Source: JAVBRD01 sp031548365
GTDB taxonomy: Bacteria; Bacillota; Clostridia; Christensenellales; UBA1750
Direction of reading: 5' to 3'
Assembly (NCBI GenBank): GCA_031548365.1
Contig: JAVBRD010000001.1
Span: forward strand, 1-64,000
Length of the DNA stretch: 64,000 nucleotides
Below are positions 60,531 through 64,000 of this stretch, piece by piece (within the stretch, counting starts at the first letter, position 1; each line of letters starts with the position of its first letter). The notes below the pieces were generated by a model that saw only the letters and a list, made by a program, of their open reading frames with translations, had not been told where the DNA came from and made no database searches. A program made the translations under genes and the position numbers.

Positions 60531-60811
60531 CGACGGTTTATGTTGTACTGGGCGCGCTGCTCGCGGCCAACCTCGCGGCGTTCATCGTGTTCGGCGTGGA
60601 TAAAAAACTCGCAAAGACGCCCGGTGCGCGGCGCGTGCGCGAGCGGACGCTCATGCTGTACGCGGCGTGTTTCGGCGGCATCGGAGCGCTCACGGGTATG
60701 CGCGTTTTTCATCATAAAACAAGCAAGCCGCTGTTCAACATCGGCGTACCTGTACTCATCGTGGCCGAAGCGGCCGCGGCGTACGGGATTTACCGGCTGT
60801 TCACGCACTGA
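60527..60811 (+). CDS. DUF1294 membrane protein
   Basis: A 94-residue membrane protein with three predicted helices. The pattern NLAAFIVFGVDKKLAK followed by RVRERTLMLYAACFGGIGAL and the FHHKTSKPLF motif is diagnostic of DUF1294. The function is unknown; in other genomes the domain is sometimes fused to cold-shock domains. It is coupled to the TSUP permease and followed by a strong terminator. Confidence 0.87.
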   Translation: MTTVYVVLGALLAANLAAFIVFGVDKKLAKTPGARRVRERTLMLYAACFGGIGALTGMRVFHHKTSKPLFNIGVPVLIVAEAAAAYGIYRLFTH

Positions 60812-60856
60812 AACGGGCATGTCCAAAGGCGTTCGCTTCAATTGAGAAAACCCACC

Positions 60857-60890
60857 AGCCCGCCGACAAAGCCGTCGGCGGGCTTTATAT
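60857..60890 (+). terminator. terminator after the TSUP-DUF1294 operon
   Basis: AGCCCGCCGAC (60857-60867) pairs with GTCGGCGGGCT (60874-60884), followed by TTATAT. Confidence 0.88.
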
Positions 60891-60961
60891 CTGCTAAACC
60901 CAATGGGCTGGTGCGACACCCGCGCCGGGTCGACCGGAGCGTGTTTCCTGGCCGCTGCGGT

Positions 60962-61002
60962 GCAAAACGCAGAACAGATGCGCTCATTGTTTTGCGTTTT
61001 TT
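60962..61002 (+). terminator. second terminator-like hairpin
   Basis: GCAAAAC (60962-60968) pairs with GTTTTGC (60989-60995), loop of 20 bases with an inner CGCA/TGCG pairing, followed by GTTTTTTAG. It lies 44 bases past the rarA stop, which is on the other strand. Confidence 0.5.
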
Positions 61003-61045
61003 AGACAAACAAGGGGATTCGCAACCGGCCATGATGCCGCCGCGG

Positions 61046-62320
61046 CTACGTCCTCTTTTTTTCCTGACCTTGATCGGACGGCCGGTAAAACTTCATCCCA
61101 CGCGCGGCTGGCGGCATATACTCCTGCTCCACGACGTGCCCCGGGTAGTCGTGCGGGTATTTGTACCCAGTGCCGTGACCCAGCTTTGCCGCGCCTTTAT
61201 ACGCGGTATCGCGCAGGTGAATGGGGACGGGCTCGTGCGGCACGCTTCCGGCCGCCTCAAACGCCGCGCCCATAGCCGCGACAACCGAGTTCGACTTGGG
61301 CGATAGGCATACATAGATAATCGCCTGCGTGATGGGGATATTGGCCTCGGGCACGCCCAGTGAAACGAGCGCGGTATGCGCGGCCTGCGCAATCAGCATG
61401 GCGTTGGGATTGGCAAGCCCCACGTCTTCGGACGCATGCACCATCAGCCGCCGCACAGGGATGCGCGGATCCACGCCCCCCGCAAGCATGCGCGCGTACC
61501 AGAAGAGCGCCGCATCGGGATCGCCTCCCCGCAGCGATTTGCAAAACGCGGACAGCATGTCGTAGTAAAGCGACTCATCCATCGGCAGCACGGGCGACTG
61601 GATGGAGTCCGCCGCGACTTCGGGCGTGATGATGATCGTGCCTCTCTCGTCGGGCGGTGTGGTGAGCGCGGCCAGTTCCAGCGCGTTGAGCGCGCACCGC
61701 GCGTCTCCGTTGGCCGCGATGGCGATGTGCTCAAGCGCTTCGGGGTGAGCCTCAATGGTCAGATGTCCGAGGCCGCGATCCTTGTCCGCGATGGCGGCTT
61801 CGAGCGCAACCATTATATCGTCCTTCCCGAGCAGCTCAAAAGCGAAAAGACGGCACCGGCTCACGATGGCGGGCGTCATGGCGATGGTGGGATTCTCCGT
61901 CGTCGACCCGACAAACCGAAGCACGCCCGACTCGATCGCGGGCAAGATGCAATCCGACTGCGCCTTGTTCCAGCGGTGGCACTCGTCGAGCAGAAGATAC
62001 GTCGGCTTGCGATAGAGCTTGAGCCGGTTTTCGGCCTCCTCAATCACCTTCCGCACATCGGCCACGCCGCTCGTTACCGCGTTGAGCTTGGCGAACGCCG
62101 CGTTTGTCGCGTTGGCAGCGATGGCCGCGAGCGTCGTCTTCCCCGTTCCGGGCGGCCCCCAGAAGATGCAGGAGAGCAGCCTGTCCGCCTCGATGGCGCG
62201 CCGGAGAAGCTTGCCCGGACCAATCAGGTGCGTCTGGCCGACAAACTCGTTGAGCGTCCTCGGGCGCATGCGGTCGGCGAGCGGCGCGGAGGACTGGGCC
62301 GCGCTCGTGAACAGATCCAT
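61046..62320 (-). CDS. rarA: replication-associated recombination protein RarA/MgsA
   Basis: A 424-residue AAA+ ATPase acting at stalled replication forks. MRPRTLNEFVGQTHLIG starts the ATPase domain; Walker A is WGPPGTGKTT; Walker B reads LLLDECHRWNK, where most relatives have DEIHRFNK; the arginine-finger region is STTENP. The C-terminal MgsA domain has ALFWYARMLAGGVDP and AYKGAAKLGHG. GAGGTG precedes ATG 62320. It is downstream of glgA with a terminator between. Confidence 0.93.
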   Translation of the reverse strand: MDLFTSAAQSSAPLADRMRPRTLNEFVGQTHLIGPGKLLRRAIEADRLLSCIFWGPPGTGKTTLAAIAANATNAAFAKLNAVTSGVADVRKVIEEAENRLKLYRKPTYLLLDECHRWNKAQSDCILPAIESGVLRFVGSTTENPTIAMTPAIVSRCRLFAFELLGKDDIMVALEAAIADKDRGLGHLTIEAHPEALEHIAIAANGDARCALNALELAALTTPPDERGTIIITPEVAADSIQSPVLPMDESLYYDMLSAFCKSLRGGDPDAALFWYARMLAGGVDPRIPVRRLMVHASEDVGLANPNAMLIAQAAHTALVSLGVPEANIPITQAIIYVCLSPKSNSVVAAMGAAFEAAGSVPHEPVPIHLRDTAYKGAAKLGHGTGYKYPHDYPGHVVEQEYMPPAARGMKFYRPSDQGQEKKRT

Positions 62321-62380
62321 CGGGCACCTCCAATACGACAAGGGGCACAGCATTCGTTTGGCTTCTGACACAGCGCCGCA

Positions 62381-62412
62381 AAAACCCGCGCGCGCCGAAG
62401 GCGAGCGCGGGC
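62381..62412 (-). terminator. terminator after glgA
   Basis: On the minus strand CCCGCGC pairs with GCGCGGG around an inner CGCC-TTC-GGCG stem, followed by TTTTT. Confidence 0.85.
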
Positions 62413-62482
62413 AATGCGTGCCGTAAAACCGGGGCGCAGGGCGCGGAGATCTTCGCCGGGAACACTTCCCAGGCGTCCCGCG

Positions 62483-63921
62483 CTACCTCACCGTGAGCGT
62501 GTTATACAGATCGGCGTATTTCTTAGCAGAACGGTCCCAGCCATACTCGCCCTTGATCGCGGACATCATGATCTTGTTCCACGCGGTTTTGTCGTCTCGG
62601 TAGATGCCCACCGCGCGGCGAATCGTGTAGAGCATGTCATGCGCGTTGTAGTTCATAAAGGAAAACCCATTGCCCGAGCCGTTTTGCTCGTTGTACGCGA
62701 ACACGGTGTCCTTGAGGCCGCCTGTCTCGCGCACAACCGGAAGCGTGCCGTAACGCATGGCGATCATCTGGGAGAGCCCGCACGGCTCAAACAGCGAGGG
62801 CATCAGGAAGATGTCCGCGCCCGCGTACATGCGGTGGGAGAGCGGGCCGTTCATCTCAATACGCGCAGCGACCTGCCCCTTGTACCGCCACGCGGCCCAG
62901 TTGAACAGCCCCACGTATTTTCGTCACCCTTGCCCAGCACCGCGACCTGTACATCCTCGGCCAGGATCTCGCCCAACACGCGGTCGACCAGGTCGAGACC
63001 CTTTTGGTGAGAGAGCCGCGTGACCATGGCGATGAGCGGTGCCGCGGGATTAACGTCAAGACCCAGCTCTTTTTGCAGCGCGGCCTTGCATTCGGCCTTG
63101 CCGCTCATGTCCGCAGCGCTGAAGCGGGCCGCGATGAGCGGGTCGGTCGCGGGGTTGTACTCCTCCGTATCCAGACCGTTGAGGATCCCCACAACGCTGT
63201 CTCCGCGCGCGCGCACCAGACCGTCGAGGCGCTCGCCGTAATAAGGCGTCTGTATCTCGCGCGCGTACGTCGGGCTCACGGTGGTGATCGCGTTGGCGTA
63301 GGCGATGCCGCCTTTTAAGTAGTTGCACGCGCCGTAGAATTCGAGCTTGTCGCTGGCGTACATCTCCCAACCCAGGCCCAACAGATCCTCCGTCGTCTCC
63401 ACCCCGAAAACCCCCTGATACTGGAGGTTGTGGATGGTGATGAGCGTTTTGACATTGGCGTAGAACGGGTGGTTTTTGTAGTGCGAAGCGAGCAGGACGG
63501 GAATGAGCGCGGTTTGCCAGTCGTTGACATGCAGCACATCCGGCTCAAAGCCCATCTGGGGCAGAAGCTCAAGAATCGCGCGGGAAAAGAACGCGAACCG
63601 CTCGCCTTCGTCCTCGCCGATGCCGTACACGCTGTCACGGTAGAAGTAGTACTCGTTGTCGATGAAGTAGTACGTTACGCCGCCGAGCACAAGCTCGAAC
63701 AGCCCCGCGTACTGGCGGCGCCAGCCGAGGTTGATCTGGCGGCTGTACTTGAACGTCATCTGTTCGCGGTATTGGCTCCCGATCTCCCGGTAGAGCGGCA
63801 GGATGACACGCGCGTCAATGCCGTCCCTAACGAGCTGAACGGGCAGCGCGCCCACGACATCGGCCAGCCCCCCAACTTTGACAAACGGAACGCACTCGGA
63901 CGCGCAAAACAGTATTTTCAT
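62483..63921 (-). CDS. glgA: glycogen synthase GlgA, interrupted by a one-base frameshift
   Basis: The GT5 enzyme that extends glycogen from ADP-glucose. The N-terminal part has the substrate motif K15-VGGL and NDWQTALIP; the C-terminal part has the EPCGLSQMIAMRYGTLP segment of the nucleotide site and DTVFAYN. The two parts are in different frames. At the A4 run on the minus strand (62918-62921) one extra A would restore GDEKYVGLFNW and give 479 residues, the normal length. As given, the first frame ends soon after (near 62851). ATG 63921 follows GGGGG by nine bases. Whether the lesion is real or a homopolymer error cannot be told. Bases 63922-64000 upstream show nothing else. Confidence 0.85.
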
Positions 63922-64000
63922 CGCCATAGACCCCCTTAACAATGGATGAGCCATCCTCACCCGACCAGCTTATACGACAGCGTTCTTGGATATGACCACG

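Overview
The window is high-GC DNA from a spore-forming member of the Bacillota, most likely a high-GC Clostridia lineage. The evidence is the gene content: the sporulation gene yunB, a tepA-ylzJ pair, RNase Y with an N-terminal anchor, AddA, HelD, RadA, RarA/MgsA, a GHKL-type (AgrC-like) kinase, a NusG-domain-II/Gx-transporter pair, and proline/threonine-linker lipoproteins. Shine-Dalgarno sites are strong (GGAGG or GGGGG) and several genes appear to start at GTG or TTG. I found no rRNA, tRNA, CRISPR array, transposase or phage gene. The first ~85 bases (G-run, GC-rich junk, then a 53-base C-run) look like a damaged contig end.

Layout. 0.1-9 kb: yunB, a divergent class A penicillin-binding protein, D-galactonate dehydratase, a small LuxR-type HTH protein, a lipoprotein and two convergent uncharacterised Cys-containing proteins. 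9-24 kb: a fused single-chain purL, an unusual metallophosphoesterase, DUF1848, a GNAT acetyltransferase, a membrane protein with an AT-richer methyltransferase, a GH2 beta-galactosidase, an AT-richer QueG-like Fe-S protein, a glycosylasparaginase-type Ntn hydrolase and a ThuA-like protein. 22.7-41 kb is almost all minus strand: addA-mscL-nagA-cvpA-VOC-FAD oxidoreductase in one tight run; above it a possible sugar-catabolic operon (SGNH esterase, unknown Cys-rich protein, sugar-phosphate isomerase-like, Gfo/Idh/MocA dehydrogenase, TIM-barrel-like protein) downstream of radA and a decayed phosphotransferase gene; then a large GH106-like glycosidase.

41-51 kb: tepA-ylzJ, a small metallopeptidase and RidA lying between inverted copies of a 23-24 base sequence, a GH43-like propeller protein, a HAD phosphatase, rny with a structured leader, the NusG-II/Gx pair, a GHKL kinase, a stalk-domain lipoprotein and a COG0523 GTPase. 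51-57 kb: an isomerase/PHP pair, then a four-gene operon of ECF sigma factor, zinc anti-sigma fused to DUF4349, DUF4349 lipoprotein and SIMPL protein. This operon is the best candidate for an under-described regulatory system. 57-64 kb: helD, a TSUP transporter with DUF1294, rarA, and glgA broken by a one-base deletion in an A-run.

The carbohydrate genes (dgoD, lacZ, glycosylasparaginase, nagA, GH106-like, GH43-like, dehydrogenase/isomerase sets) point to a saccharolytic organism using plant and host glycans, but no sugar transporter or sugar-specific repressor lies in the window. Several coding lesions are single-base indels, so residual assembly error must be weighed against real gene decay.
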